Assembly: GCA_913774665.1 (NCBI GenBank)
Contig: CAJYHN010000002.1
Location: forward strand, 62,001-126,000
Origin: an uncultured Microbacterium sp.
Lineage (GTDB): Bacteria > Actinomycetota > Actinomycetes > Actinomycetales > Microbacteriaceae
Length of the DNA stretch: 64,000 bases
Reading direction: 5' to 3'
Position numbers and translations under genes: made by a program. The notes under the pieces were generated by a model. It ran no database searches. It was not told the DNA's origin and was given only the letters and a program-made list of their open reading frames with translations. How positions within the stretch are numbered: the first letter of the stretch is position 1; each line of letters opens with the position of its first letter. Of the stretch, positions 42,938-51,527 are shown one piece after another.

Positions 42938-45055
42938 ATGCTGGAAGAAGAAGCCCGCACCTCGGCCCTCCCGCACACGAGCCCGGCCGCCGAAGCGGCG
43001 ACTCCGCGCATCGCCTCACCCGGCCCGGTCGCGAGCCCTCACCCGGTCGCGAGCCCCGGTCCGGTTGCGAGCCCTGGCCCGGTTGCGAGCCCCGGCACAT
43101 CCTCCGCGCCCGCGGCCCCGGCATCCGCGCCCGTCGACCCGGCCCCCGTCGTCGACCCGTCCCACGCCACCGCGCCCGTCGCCGACGAACCCGCGCCCGG
43201 GGCGATTCCCGACCCCGCTCTCGACGGGATCGAGCCGCACTTCGGCTCCTTCGCCGCCGAGCACCTGTCGCCGTCGTTCCCGCAGCGCGCCCCCTGGGGA
43301 ACCGCTCAGCGCCTGCGCGCCTGGCAGGCTGAAGCGCTCGACCTGTATTTCGGCCTCGACGGACCCGACGGCGAGGGCAAAGGCCCCCGCGACTTCCTCG
43401 CGGCCGCCACCCCCGGCGCCGGCAAGACGACCTTCGCCCTCCGCCTCGCCTCCGAGCTGATGCGTCGTCGCGTCGTCGACCGCATCGTCGTGGTGGCCCC
43501 CACCGAGCACCTCAAGACCCAGTGGGCCGAGGCGGCCGCGCGCGTCGGTATCCGTCTCGATCCCTTCTTCTCCAACCGGCACGCCACCCCCTCCCGGCAG
43601 TACCACGGCGTCGCCGTCACCTACGCGCAGGTCGCGGTCAAGGCCGAGGTGCACCAGCGCCTGACGATGGATGCCCGCACCCTCGTCATCCTCGACGAGG
43701 TGCACCACGGTGGCGACGCTCTCAGCTGGGGCGACGCCCTGCGCGAGGCCTACAACCGCGCGACGCGCCGCCTGCTGCTGTCGGGAACCCCGTTCCGCAG
43801 CGACACCGCGCCCATCCCGTTCGTGGAGTACCACCCCAACTCCAAGGGCATCCGCCTCTCGCGCACCGACTACGCCTACGGCTACAAGCGCGCCCTCGAG
43901 GACGGCGTCGTCCGGCCCGTCTTCTTCCTCGTCTACGCCGGGCAGATGCGCTGGCGCACGAAGGCGGGTGAGGAGATGGAGGCCCAGCTCGGCCAGGACA
44001 ACACCAAAGACATCACCTCGCAGGCCTGGCGCACGGCGCTCGACCCGAACGGCGACTGGATCCCCGCGGTCCTGCGTTCCGCCGATCGCCGCCTCACCGA
44101 GGTGCGGGAGACGGTTCCGGATGCCGGGGGCCTGGTCATCGCGACGGATCAGACCGCCGCGCGCGCCTACGCGGCCATCCTCGAGGACATCAGCGGCGAG
44201 AAGGTCACCATCGTGCTCTCGGACGAGGCCGAGGCGTCGGGGCGCATCGAGACGTTCTCGAAGGGGACGACCCGCTGGATGGTCGCCGTGCGCATGGTGT
44301 CCGAGGGAGTCGACGTCCCGCGCCTCGCCGTCGGCGTGTACGCCACGAGCGCTTCGACGCCCCTCTTCTTCGCCCAGGCCATCGGCCGATTCGTGCGCGC
44401 ACGCCGCCGCGGTGAGACCGCGAGCGTGTTCCTTCCCAACGTGCCGCAGCTGCTCGCCCTCGCCGGCGAGATGGAGGCGCAACGCGAGCACGCGCTCGAC
44501 CGCGACAGCGACGTGGAAGACCAGTGGAACGCCGAAGAAGACATGATGGATGCCGCCGAGCGCGAGGACAAAGCCTCCGACGCGCTCGAGCAGGAGTTCG
44601 AGTACCAGGCGCTGGGCTCTCTCGCGCACTTCGACCGCGTGATGTTCGACGGGCAGGAGTTCGGCCAGCTCGCCGTTCCGGGAACCATCGAGGAGGAGGA
44701 GTTCCTCGGCATCCCGGGTCTTCTCGAGCCCGAGCAGGTGCACGAGGTGCTCATGTCGCGCGCGACGCGGCAGTCGCGCCACCGCTCGAGTCGCGAGGCG
44801 ACCGAGAAGGAGAGCGGTGTCGAGCCGCCCTCGGTCGACGACGGCGGGCTCCCGGCGCCGCTCCACCGCACCCTCAAGGAGCAGCGCCAGCTGCTCAACA
44901 CGATGGTCGGTCTCTACGCCCGCCAGAGCGGCGAGCCGCACGGCCTGGTGCACGCCGAGCTCCGCCGCATCTGCGGTGGCCCCGCGGTCTCGCACGCGAC
45001 GGTCGCGCAGCTGCAGGCGCGCATCGATCTGCTGCGCAAGCGCGTGCACTCCTGA
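42938..45055 (+). CDS. DEAD/DEAH-type superfamily 2 helicase
   Basis: This 705-residue helicase has Walker A ATPGAGKTT, DEVHH in motif II, LLSGTPFRSD in motif III, and motif VI near AIGRFVRARRRGE. The first 100 residues are low-complexity Pro/Ala, including four 18-bp repeats encoding PGPVAS. A Glu/Asp-rich stretch follows the helicase core, and a C-terminal helical region ends the protein. GGATGGAGG just before ATG 42938 favours this start over an in-frame one at 42908. Substrate unknown; the family is usually annotated as a DNA/RNA helicase related to UvrB/type I restriction motors. Confidence 0.85.
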   Translation: MLEEEARTSALPHTSPAAEAATPRIASPGPVASPHPVASPGPVASPGPVASPGTSSAPAAPASAPVDPAPVVDPSHATAPVADEPAPGAIPDPALDGIEPHFGSFAAEHLSPSFPQRAPWGTAQRLRAWQAEALDLYFGLDGPDGEGKGPRDFLAAATPGAGKTTFALRLASELMRRRVVDRIVVVAPTEHLKTQWAEAAARVGIRLDPFFSNRHATPSRQYHGVAVTYAQVAVKAEVHQRLTMDARTLVILDEVHHGGDALSWGDALREAYNRATRRLLLSGTPFRSDTAPIPFVEYHPNSKGIRLSRTDYAYGYKRALEDGVVRPVFFLVYAGQMRWRTKAGEEMEAQLGQDNTKDITSQAWRTALDPNGDWIPAVLRSADRRLTEVRETVPDAGGLVIATDQTAARAYAAILEDISGEKVTIVLSDEAEASGRIETFSKGTTRWMVAVRMVSEGVDVPRLAVGVYATSASTPLFFAQAIGRFVRARRRGETASVFLPNVPQLLALAGEMEAQREHALDRDSDVEDQWNAEEDMMDAAEREDKASDALEQEFEYQALGSLAHFDRVMFDGQEFGQLAVPGTIEEEEFLGIPGLLEPEQVHEVLMSRATRQSRHRSSREATEKESGVEPPSVDDGGLPAPLHRTLKEQRQLLNTMVGLYARQSGEPHGLVHAELRRICGGPAVSHATVAQLQARIDLLRKRVHS

Positions 45056-45374
45056 CCCGGGCGCCTTCTCCGTCGCGAGAGGGCATCTCGCCGACGTACC
45101 GGTGACGAGCTGCCGCCGACGTGTCAGCGAGGCGTGATTTCGAGGCCGCCGCGGTCCCGACGCCCCTGCTCGAGCGGTGCGCCTGGCCACCGCCTCGGTC
45201 GCCCGGCTGCGCGATCGCGACCCCGCTTTTCGCGACCCCGAAATGCTGGCACCGAGCGCTCGGCATCCGCGTCTTTCCGGGCTTCGGGGGGCCGAAATGC
45301 TGTCAGTGTGGGCCGACGCGCCCGAGGGGGTGAATCGCCCTCACTACGGTGGGGGACGACCCGAAGGAGCACCC
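45056..45374. other. 319-bp intergenic region without a gene
   Basis: I see no gene here. It holds short direct repeats: CCGAAATGCTG at about 45239 and 45292, and CGCGACCCCG at about 45217 and 45231. It ends in the promoter region of the VIT-type gene, with TACGGT near 45346 and an AAGGAG ribosome site at 45364. Confidence 0.5.
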
Positions 45375-46454
45375 GTGACGACCCCCGCCACACCCACCGC
45401 CCGCGATCGCCGCCGCTGGGCGCGCTATCTCGTCGACGAACGCGCCGAGGCGCGCGTCTACCGCGAGCTCGCCTCGCGCCGCACCGGCGAGGAACGCGAC
45501 ATCCTGCTCGCCCTCGCCGAGGCCGAGGGCCGCCACGAGCAGCACTGGGTCGATCTTCTCGGCGAAGCGCCCAAGCGCCTGCCCGCACCGGGCATCGGCA
45601 CCCGCCTTTTGACGTGGATGGCCCGCCGCTTCGGCTCGATCTTCGTCCTCGCCCTCGCCCAGAACGCCGAGGCCCGCTCGCCCTACGCCGACGAGCCCTA
45701 CGCGACCCCCGCGATGGCCGCCGACGAACGCGTGCACCACGAAGTCGTCCGCGGTCTCGCCGCGCGCGGGCGCCGACGCCTCTCGGGGACCTTCCGCGCC
45801 GCCGTCTTCGGCGCGAACGACGGCCTCGTGTCGAACCTCGCCCTGGTGATGGGTGTGGGCGCGACCGGGGTGGCCCCCAGCTTCGTGCTCTTCAGCGGAA
45901 TCGCGGGTCTGCTCGCCGGCGCCCTGTCGATGGGCGCGGGGGAGTTCGTCTCGGTGCGGTCGCAGCGCGAGCTTCTCGAAGCCACCGAGGAGAGCGACTT
46001 CGCCGACTCCGCTCTTCCCCATCTCGACCTGGATGCCAACGAGCTCGCGCTCGTCTATCGCACGCGCGGAATGGACCCCGACGCCGCTCTCGACAAGGCC
46101 CGCGAGGTCGTCACCGCCGCGCAGACCGGGAGCGCACCCGCCGCAGCCGCCCCGGGCGAGTCGTCGCACGAGGTGGTCGGAAGCGCCTGGGGAGCGGCCC
46201 TTTCGAGTTTCCTGTTCTTCGCCTCGGGCGCGATCATCCCGGTGCTGCCGTGGATCTTCGGCATGGCCGGCTTCCCGGCCGTGGCACTCGCCCTGGGACT
46301 CGTCGGAATCGCGCTGATCGGCACCGGCGCCATGGTCGGTCTGCTCTCGGGCGCCTCGCCGATCAAGCGCGGACTCCGCCAGCTCGCGATCGGTTTCGGC
46401 GCGGCCGCTGTCACCTACGTGCTGGGTCTGCTGTTCGGAGTGTCGGCGGGCTGA
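45375..46454 (+). CDS. VIT1/CCC1-family iron or manganese transporter with ferritin-like N-terminus
   Basis: In this 359-residue protein, the first about 130 residues are a cytosolic ferritin-like domain with Glu-rich helices (AEARVYRELASRRTGEERDILLALAEAEGRHEQHW). The membrane half begins FRAAVFGANDGLVSNLALVMGV, with AGALSMGAGEFVSVRSQRE, typical of VIT/CCC1 transporters that move Fe2+ or Mn2+. About five helices are predicted. GTG 45375 follows AAGGAG. It has no partner genes and converges on the 2OG oxygenase. Confidence 0.92.
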   Translation: MTTPATPTARDRRRWARYLVDERAEARVYRELASRRTGEERDILLALAEAEGRHEQHWVDLLGEAPKRLPAPGIGTRLLTWMARRFGSIFVLALAQNAEARSPYADEPYATPAMAADERVHHEVVRGLAARGRRRLSGTFRAAVFGANDGLVSNLALVMGVGATGVAPSFVLFSGIAGLLAGALSMGAGEFVSVRSQRELLEATEESDFADSALPHLDLDANELALVYRTRGMDPDAALDKAREVVTAAQTGSAPAAAAPGESSHEVVGSAWGAALSSFLFFASGAIIPVLPWIFGMAGFPAVALALGLVGIALIGTGAMVGLLSGASPIKRGLRQLAIGFGAAAVTYVLGLLFGVSAG

Positions 46455-46464
46455 CGCGACGAGA

Positions 46465-46486
46465 GGCGCTGCCCTCGGGCAGCGCC
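46465..46486. terminator. Bidirectional hairpin between VIT-type and oxygenase genes
   Basis: A perfect 9-bp stem, GGCGCTGCC (46465..46473) with 46478..46486, closed by a CTCG tetraloop. It lies in the 67-bp gap between the convergent stops. Confidence 0.78.
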
Positions 46487-46521
46487 GGTGGGGCCGCGGC
46501 CGGGCCGGTGGTCGTTCGCGA

Positions 46522-47568
46522 TCAGCCCCGGCTCGCCGCCGCCACCCGGGCGGCCTCGCGCGCTGCGCCGAGGTTCTTGCGGCCCGCCCGCGAGCCGGCG
46601 AGCTTGGCGGCGATGTGCTCGCGCACCGTCACCGGCTCGTACAGCGCCGGGGCCTCGGCCGAGACGAAGTGGGGCAGCGGGGCGATCACGGCATCCGCGT
46701 TGCCGTCGTGGAAGAACGCCGCCGAGCGTCGACGCTCGATCGTGCCGTCGATGACCGGCGGCTTCACCCGATGCAGGGTCGACATCCACCGGTCGTTCGT
46801 CAGACGGGCCGCGACATCACCCAGGTTGACGAGCAGGGCGCCCCGGGCCGGCGAGACGTCGTTCCAGGAGCCGTCCTGGCCGAGAACCTGGAGTCCCGCG
46901 ACCTGGTCCGCCCAGAGCACGGTGACGAGACCGAAGTCGGTGTGCTCGCCCATGCCGGTCAATTCCGCTCCGAGCTCGATCGAGCCCGGCGGGAGGGCGT
47001 AGTTGTTCATGCGCAGGACGTCGATGGAGTGATCGGTGACGTCGTCGAAGAAGTCGTCGGGCACCCGAAGTGCCGCCGCGAAGATCCGCGTCAGAGTCTG
47101 TGCGACACGCCGCGCCTCTCCGTAGTAGTCGCGGACGGCCGGCTCGAAGACGCGCGTCTCGGCGGGCCAGGTGTTCTCCGCGTAGTCCGCCGCGGTCGCC
47201 GTGCTGCCCGGGTAATCGGCGGCCGAGGTCCCCACGTTGAACGCCTCGAAGAAGTCGTTCATCCGCGTCACCGGATCGACGCCGAGGCTGTAGCTCAGGG
47301 ACTCGCTCTTGGGCGGGCTGTACCCGCGATTCTCGGCCGCGGGCCGCACGTAGGCCTTCTTGGCCTCCAGCGGCAGGGCGAAGAATTCGTCGAGACCCTC
47401 CGTGAGCTGCGAGATCACGGCATCCGGGATGCCATGGCCCACCACCTGCATGAAGCCCACGGTGCGACACGCGTGGTCGACCGCGGCGACCACCGCGGCT
47501 CGGGCATCGGGGGAGCCGGGGCCCACCCAGGCGGAGATGTCGATCATCGGCACAGAGAACGCGGGCAT
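46522..47568 (-). CDS. 2-oxoglutarate/Fe(II)-dependent oxygenase, isopenicillin N synthase family
   Basis: This 348-residue oxygenase has an N-terminal DIOX_N region (VPMIDISAWV, GFMQVVGHGIPD) and a jelly-roll core with the iron triad His209, Asp211 (GEHTDFG) and His266 (STLHRV). An RRRSAAFF segment carries the 2-oxoglutarate-binding Arg and Ser. Actinobacterial relatives are of unknown substrate; a beta-lactam role is not implied. TAGCGT (47580..47575) is six bases before the ATG, so the mRNA is likely leaderless. A 39-bp inverted repeat lies just upstream. Confidence 0.9.
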   Translation of the reverse strand: MPAFSVPMIDISAWVGPGSPDARAAVVAAVDHACRTVGFMQVVGHGIPDAVISQLTEGLDEFFALPLEAKKAYVRPAAENRGYSPPKSESLSYSLGVDPVTRMNDFFEAFNVGTSAADYPGSTATAADYAENTWPAETRVFEPAVRDYYGEARRVAQTLTRIFAAALRVPDDFFDDVTDHSIDVLRMNNYALPPGSIELGAELTGMGEHTDFGLVTVLWADQVAGLQVLGQDGSWNDVSPARGALLVNLGDVAARLTNDRWMSTLHRVKPPVIDGTIERRRSAAFFHDGNADAVIAPLPHFVSAEAPALYEPVTVREHIAAKLAGSRAGRKNLGAAREAARVAAASRG

Positions 47569-47601
47569 GACCCGACGCTAGGCGGCCGATGTCACGCGGG
47601 T

Positions 47602-47640
47602 GTTTCCGCACCGTCACGCACGGCGCGACGGTGCGGAAAC
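47602..47640. terminator. Perfect 14-bp inverted repeat between zinc-transporter operon and oxygenase
   Basis: GTTTCCGCACCGTC (47602..47615) and its exact complement (47627..47640) flank an 11-base spacer. It lies 42 bases beyond the last transporter stop in the direction of transcription, so a terminator is likely. It is also 22-60 bases upstream of the oxygenase -10, so an operator role is possible. Confidence 0.6.
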
Positions 47641-47681
47641 TCCCGGCGGCACGGGGGCTCGTCGACGATCACGGCGCCGGG

Positions 47682-48494
47682 TCACGGCATCCGGAAGGGA
47701 TGCCGCCGACGCCGGCGCCCGCGTGCCGTCGCCCGGGACCCCGCGTACAGCAGCGCCCCGATCGCCGTGGCGAAGAAACCGATCGGGAGGTCGGTCGTCA
47801 CGGCCAGCGCGATCGAGGCCCACACCGTGCCGAGCGTGAGGGCGATCGAGAGGGCGATGCCGCGGCCGGGCGTCCGCGCGAGCACCTGCGCCGCGGCCGG
47901 GGGGCCGATCAGCAGAGCGAACATCAGCAGGGCGCCCACCATCGGCACGCTCACTGTCGTCGCCGCGGCGATCACGAGAGCGAAGACGAGGTCCACTCCC
48001 GTGACGGGTATTCCGCGTGCGGCGGCGAGGGACGGCGAGACGGATGCCAGCAGCAGCGGCCGCGCGATGAGCGCGACGAGCGCGAGACAGCCGATCGCGA
48101 GCAGGCCCATCGTGGTCAGCTGATCGGGGGACACCCCGAGGATCTGGCCGAAAAGCAGGGCGAACACCTGCGCCGAGTACTCGCGGGAGCGGCTGAGGAA
48201 CAGGGCGCCGAGGGCGAGCATCGTCACGAGGGTGAGGGCCGTGACGACGTCATGCCGTGCGCGGCGACCGAGGAGCACGATGCCCACGGCCCCGCCCGCG
48301 GCGAAGACGCCGAGGCCGACCAGCGGATTCACTCCGATGAGGACGGCCCCCGCGGCGCCGGCGAACGCGCCATGAGGTACCGCGTGTGCGAAGAAGGCGT
48401 TGCCGCGCAGCACGACGAAGAAGCCGACGACCCCGGCGACCACCGCCACGATCGTCCCTCCCGCCCAGGCGGTCATGAGGTACGGCGCGAACAT
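47682..48494 (-). CDS. znuB: Zinc/manganese ABC transporter permease (second)
   Basis: This 270-residue ABC-3 family permease has about eight hydrophobic helices. GNAFFAHAVPHGAFAGAAGAVLIGVNPLVG is the conserved cytoplasmic-coupling region, and FALLIGPPAAAQVLA is another family signature. The Arg-rich tail is cytoplasmic. It pairs with the preceding permease, giving a heterodimeric channel. ATG 48494 overlaps the upstream stop; a GTG one codon earlier is also possible. It is the last gene of the operon. Confidence 0.88.
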   Translation of the reverse strand: MFAPYLMTAWAGGTIVAVVAGVVGFFVVLRGNAFFAHAVPHGAFAGAAGAVLIGVNPLVGLGVFAAGGAVGIVLLGRRARHDVVTALTLVTMLALGALFLSRSREYSAQVFALLFGQILGVSPDQLTTMGLLAIGCLALVALIARPLLLASVSPSLAAARGIPVTGVDLVFALVIAAATTVSVPMVGALLMFALLIGPPAAAQVLARTPGRGIALSIALTLGTVWASIALAVTTDLPIGFFATAIGALLYAGSRATARGRRRRRHPFRMP

Positions 48495-49363
48495 CACGCC
48501 GCCGCCGTCCGACGCGCGGGCGGGCGCAGGGCCCGAACGGAACGCGCCCCGACATAGGTGAGGAACACCGCGGCGACGATCGTGAAGCTGACGGGCCAGC
48601 TGCTGCCCCCGAACCAGTCGAAGCTCGCAAACGCCACCAGGCACCCGAGCCACACCTCGACCACCGCGATGGCCGCGGCGAGCATCGCCGCCGTACCCAG
48701 ACGCCGGGTGAACAGCAGCGCGGTCGCGGCGGGTCCGATCAACAGCGCGGTCGAGAGGATCGCCCCGATCGACAGGGACGACAGCTGCACGGCCAGGGCG
48801 AGGGCGACGAGGAAGAGCGTGCTCGCCGTCCGCGAGGGGACTCCGCGCGCGGTGGACAGATCGCGGTCCAGGGTCTCGAGGGTCACCCACCGCCAGATCG
48901 CGGCGACGATCGCGAGAGCGAGGCCGCCCAGGGCGACGATGACGGGCACCAGCCGCGTGTCGATCGAGAACAGCGAGCCGAAGAGCACCGAGATCGCGGC
49001 GTTGCTCGACCCGCCGATGAGGGTGTCGAGGGTCAGGAACAGAGCGGTCAGCCCCGTACCCGCCCCGAAGACGACGCCGGTGGCCACGTCGCGCCCTTCC
49101 AGCCGCCGGGTGCCGATCGCCTCCATCGCGACGGCCGAGATCACCCCGGCCACGACGAACCCCCACAGCTGACTCACGCCGAGAAGGAATGCCCCCGACC
49201 CTCCGACCGCCCCCAGATCGGCGAGCGCATGACCGGCGAAGGACTGACCGCGCGTGATCGCGAACATCCCGACGACGCTCGACACCACCGCGACGAGGGT
49301 TCCGACCACGAGGGCCGTCTGCACCGTCGGGCTCGCGAAGAACGCCGAGAGCATCGCGCTCAC
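48494..49363 (-). CDS. znuB: Zinc/manganese ABC transporter permease (first)
   Basis: This 289-residue ABC-3 permease has GQSFAGHALADLGAVGGSGAFLLGVSQLWG and LSTALLIGPAATALLF family motifs and eight or so helices. It is paralogous to the next gene, so the channel uses two different permease subunits. GTG 49363 overlaps the ATPase stop by GTGA. It lies between znuC and the second permease gene in one coupled operon. Confidence 0.9.
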   Translation of the reverse strand: MSAMLSAFFASPTVQTALVVGTLVAVVSSVVGMFAITRGQSFAGHALADLGAVGGSGAFLLGVSQLWGFVVAGVISAVAMEAIGTRRLEGRDVATGVVFGAGTGLTALFLTLDTLIGGSSNAAISVLFGSLFSIDTRLVPVIVALGGLALAIVAAIWRWVTLETLDRDLSTARGVPSRTASTLFLVALALAVQLSSLSIGAILSTALLIGPAATALLFTRRLGTAAMLAAAIAVVEVWLGCLVAFASFDWFGGSSWPVSFTIVAAVFLTYVGARSVRALRPPARRTAAA

Positions 49364-50148
49364 GAGGGGGTCCCGCCGTCGTCGGCGACGACGAAGGTGC
49401 GCCCGGCCGTCTCGATCACCCGCATCGGGGCGCGGTACAACGCGCTCAGCACGTCGTCGCGCACGACCTCGGCGGGAGTCCCCACCGCCGCCCGCCCGCC
49501 CGCGAGGTAGGCGACGCGGTCGAGCACGGGGAGCAGCAGGGTCAGGTCGTGCGCCGTGACGACGATCGACACGTTCGAGTGCCGTCGCAGGTCGTCCAGG
49601 AGGGCGACCACGTCTCGCGCGCTGACCGGGTCGAGGCTCGCGAGCGGCTCGTCCAGAAGGAGCAGGGCCGGCCGGCTCACGATCGCGTGCGCGAGGAGGA
49701 CTCTCTGCTGCTGTCCGCCCGAGAGCTCACCCACCCGTGCGTCGGCGAGACCCGATGCGCCCACCTGCGCCAGAGCGTCCTCGACCGCACCGCGCAGGCG
49801 GCGGCGACCCAGAGGGATGCCGAGCCGCGCCCCGTCGAGACCCAGCATCACGACATCGCGAGCGCGCAGGGGCGCTTGCGGGTCGAGAGCGATCTTCTGC
49901 GGGACGTACCCGACGCCCGCGCGTCGAGTCGGCCGCTGGATGTCTCCCTCCTGGGGCCGCAGGATGCCGAGCAGCACGCGCAGCAGCGTGGTCTTGCCCG
50001 CACCGTTCGCTCCGATGAGACCGACGATCGCACCCGCCGGCACGTCGAGGTCGACGTCGTCGAGCACGGTCGTGCCCGCGAAGCGCACCGAGATCCCGCG
50101 CGCCCGGAGGACGACGTCGGGATCCCGGAGCGGAGGCGCCTCGCTCAC
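49360..50148 (-). CDS. znuC: Zinc/manganese ABC transporter ATP-binding protein
   Basis: This 262-residue ATPase has Walker A GANGAGKTT, Q-loop YVPQK, signature ELSGGQQQRVLLA, Walker B LLLLDEP and H-loop TAHDL. It powers uptake through the two permeases. The GTG overlaps the znuA stop. The order substrate-binding protein, ATPase, permease, permease is typical of actinobacterial ZnuABC-type operons. Confidence 0.92.
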   Translation of the reverse strand: MSEAPPLRDPDVVLRARGISVRFAGTTVLDDVDLDVPAGAIVGLIGANGAGKTTLLRVLLGILRPQEGDIQRPTRRAGVGYVPQKIALDPQAPLRARDVVMLGLDGARLGIPLGRRRLRGAVEDALAQVGASGLADARVGELSGGQQQRVLLAHAIVSRPALLLLDEPLASLDPVSARDVVALLDDLRRHSNVSIVVTAHDLTLLLPVLDRVAYLAGGRAAVGTPAEVVRDDVLSALYRAPMRVIETAGRTFVVADDGGTPS

Positions 50149-51089
50149 AGGTGCTCGGTGGAGGTGCCCTGGGTGACGGCCGTCTCGAGCGCCTTCACCT
50201 CGGCCAGCATCCAGTCCTGGTAGTGGTAGTTCGCCGGCATCGTCTCGTACACGCCCACGACCGGGATGCCGTTGTCCTTGGCGAGCTGGAGGTATTTGTC
50301 GGTCGTGTCGTCGGTGACCTGCTGGTTGTAGAGGAACACCTTCACCTGCTTGCCGGTGAACAGGGCGTCCTGCGTCGCGGTGTCCTGCGCCGACGGGTCC
50401 GTGTCGTTCATGATCGCGGCCTGCAGGTTCCAGGGCGTCTTGACGTCGGCATTCGCGGCTTCGAGCATGTAGTCCGCGACGGGCTCGGTCACCGCGACGG
50501 GCGTCCGGGGGTGGTTCCGGCCGAAGCTCGAGAGCGCGTCGGTCCAGTCGGACAGTGAGGCGATGAAGGTGGCGAGGTTCGCGTGGAACGCGTCGGCGCT
50601 CGCCGGATCGAGCTCGCTGAGCTTGTCGGCCACGGCGGTGGCGACCGCGGGCATCGTCTTCGGGTCGTACCAGAGGTGCGGATTGTCGGTGCTGTCGGGC
50701 AGGCCGAGCACGTCCTGCGCCACGATCACCGAGCGGCTGCTGTCGGGGGAGGCCTTCTCGAGATCTGACATGAAGTCGTCGTATCCGAGGCCGTTCTGCA
50801 CGATGAGCTGCGCCCCGGCGATCTCCTTCGCCACGCTCGCGCTCGCCTCGAACGTGTGCGGATCGGTGTTGGGGTCGCTGAGGATCGCCGACACATCGAC
50901 CCGGTCACCCCCGATCTGCTGCACGACGTCGGCGTACTCGTTCTCGGCGGCGACCACGGCGACCTTGGGGCCGGAGTCGGCCGTGGCGCCGGGCGTCGGC
51001 GCCGACGCGCCGGTGGCGCACCCGGCGAGAACGAGTGTCAGCAGAGAGACGGAAGCGGCGGCGGTGACGACGGTGCGCGTAATTTTCAT
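50145..51089 (-). CDS. znuA: Zinc ABC transporter substrate-binding lipoprotein
   Basis: This 314-residue lipoprotein has a lipobox LAGC (Cys24) after a signal peptide, then the cluster A-I fold: AAENEYADVV, DPHTFEAS (first His), NPHLWYDPKT (second His), GIPVVGVYETMP. The His-rich loop typical of enterobacterial ZnuA is missing. It captures Zn2+ (or Mn2+) outside the membrane. A Zur-like palindrome overlaps the predicted transcription start, supporting zinc as the substrate. Confidence 0.92.
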   Translation of the reverse strand: MKITRTVVTAAASVSLLTLVLAGCATGASAPTPGATADSGPKVAVVAAENEYADVVQQIGGDRVDVSAILSDPNTDPHTFEASASVAKEIAGAQLIVQNGLGYDDFMSDLEKASPDSSRSVIVAQDVLGLPDSTDNPHLWYDPKTMPAVATAVADKLSELDPASADAFHANLATFIASLSDWTDALSSFGRNHPRTPVAVTEPVADYMLEAANADVKTPWNLQAAIMNDTDPSAQDTATQDALFTGKQVKVFLYNQQVTDDTTDKYLQLAKDNGIPVVGVYETMPANYHYQDWMLAEVKALETAVTQGTSTEHL

Positions 51090-51124
51090 GGAGGTCGGGT
51101 CCCTTCGGCGGTCGGTTCAGGGAA

Positions 51125-51139
51125 TGAGAACCGTTATCA
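51125..51139. promoter_or_regulatory. Zur-like operator of the zinc transporter operon
   Basis: TGAGAACCGTTATCA is a 15-bp near-perfect palindrome (one mismatched pair plus centre). It resembles actinobacterial Zur boxes. It is 36 bases upstream of znuA and directly downstream of a leftward -10 TACGGT (51151..51146), so bound Zur would cover the start site. Confidence 0.75.
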
Positions 51140-51266
51140 CGAGGCACCGTAGGGAGGGAGGCTATGCCGTGAAAAGGCGACGGCTATCGGTTCGCTGTAT
51201 GGATCGCGCGCGAGCTCCGAGGCGCGCGCCCGGGGCACTCGAGAACAGCGATGCCGGAAAACCACG

Positions 51267-51292
51267 AAGGCCCCGGACGAATCCGGGGCCTT
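51267..51292 (-). terminator. Terminator after tRNA-Leu
   Basis: Perfect 11-bp stem AAGGCCCCGGA (51267..51277) with 51282..51292 and a four-base loop, placed nine bases beyond the tRNA 3' end. Read leftward it is followed by CGTGGTTTT. Confidence 0.88.
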
Positions 51293-51300
51293 CTGTGTTG

Positions 51301-51386
51301 TGCGCGAGGGGGGACTTGAACCCCCACGCCCGTTAAAGGGCACTAGCACCTCAAGCTAGCGCGTCTACCTATTCCGCCACCCGCGC
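51301..51386 (-). tRNA. tRNA-Leu (anticodon GAG)
   Basis: The 86-nt minus-strand sequence folds as a class II tRNA. A 7-bp acceptor stem starts GCGCGGG, the anticodon loop is CTTGAGGT, there is a long variable arm and the T-loop is GGTTCAAGTCC. The anticodon GAG reads CUC/CUU leucine codons. The CCA end is not encoded. Confidence 0.97.
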
Positions 51387-51527
51387 ATCTGGGTGTTTCG
51401 CTGCTTTCGCAACGAGGAACGACATTACCACGCTCCCGACCCCGCCTCGAATCAATGCCGCCGCCCGGGCGCGTCTCGGCGCGACGCGCGGCGGGCCGCG
51501 ACGCTCGTCCCCGGTACCGTAGTGCGC

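Noticed and set aside
51393-51527. Longer start for the M20 peptidase
   Set aside because: The extension begins at the tRNA promoter side, contains an Arg-rich non-homologous stretch and ignores the -10 seven bases before ATG 51528.
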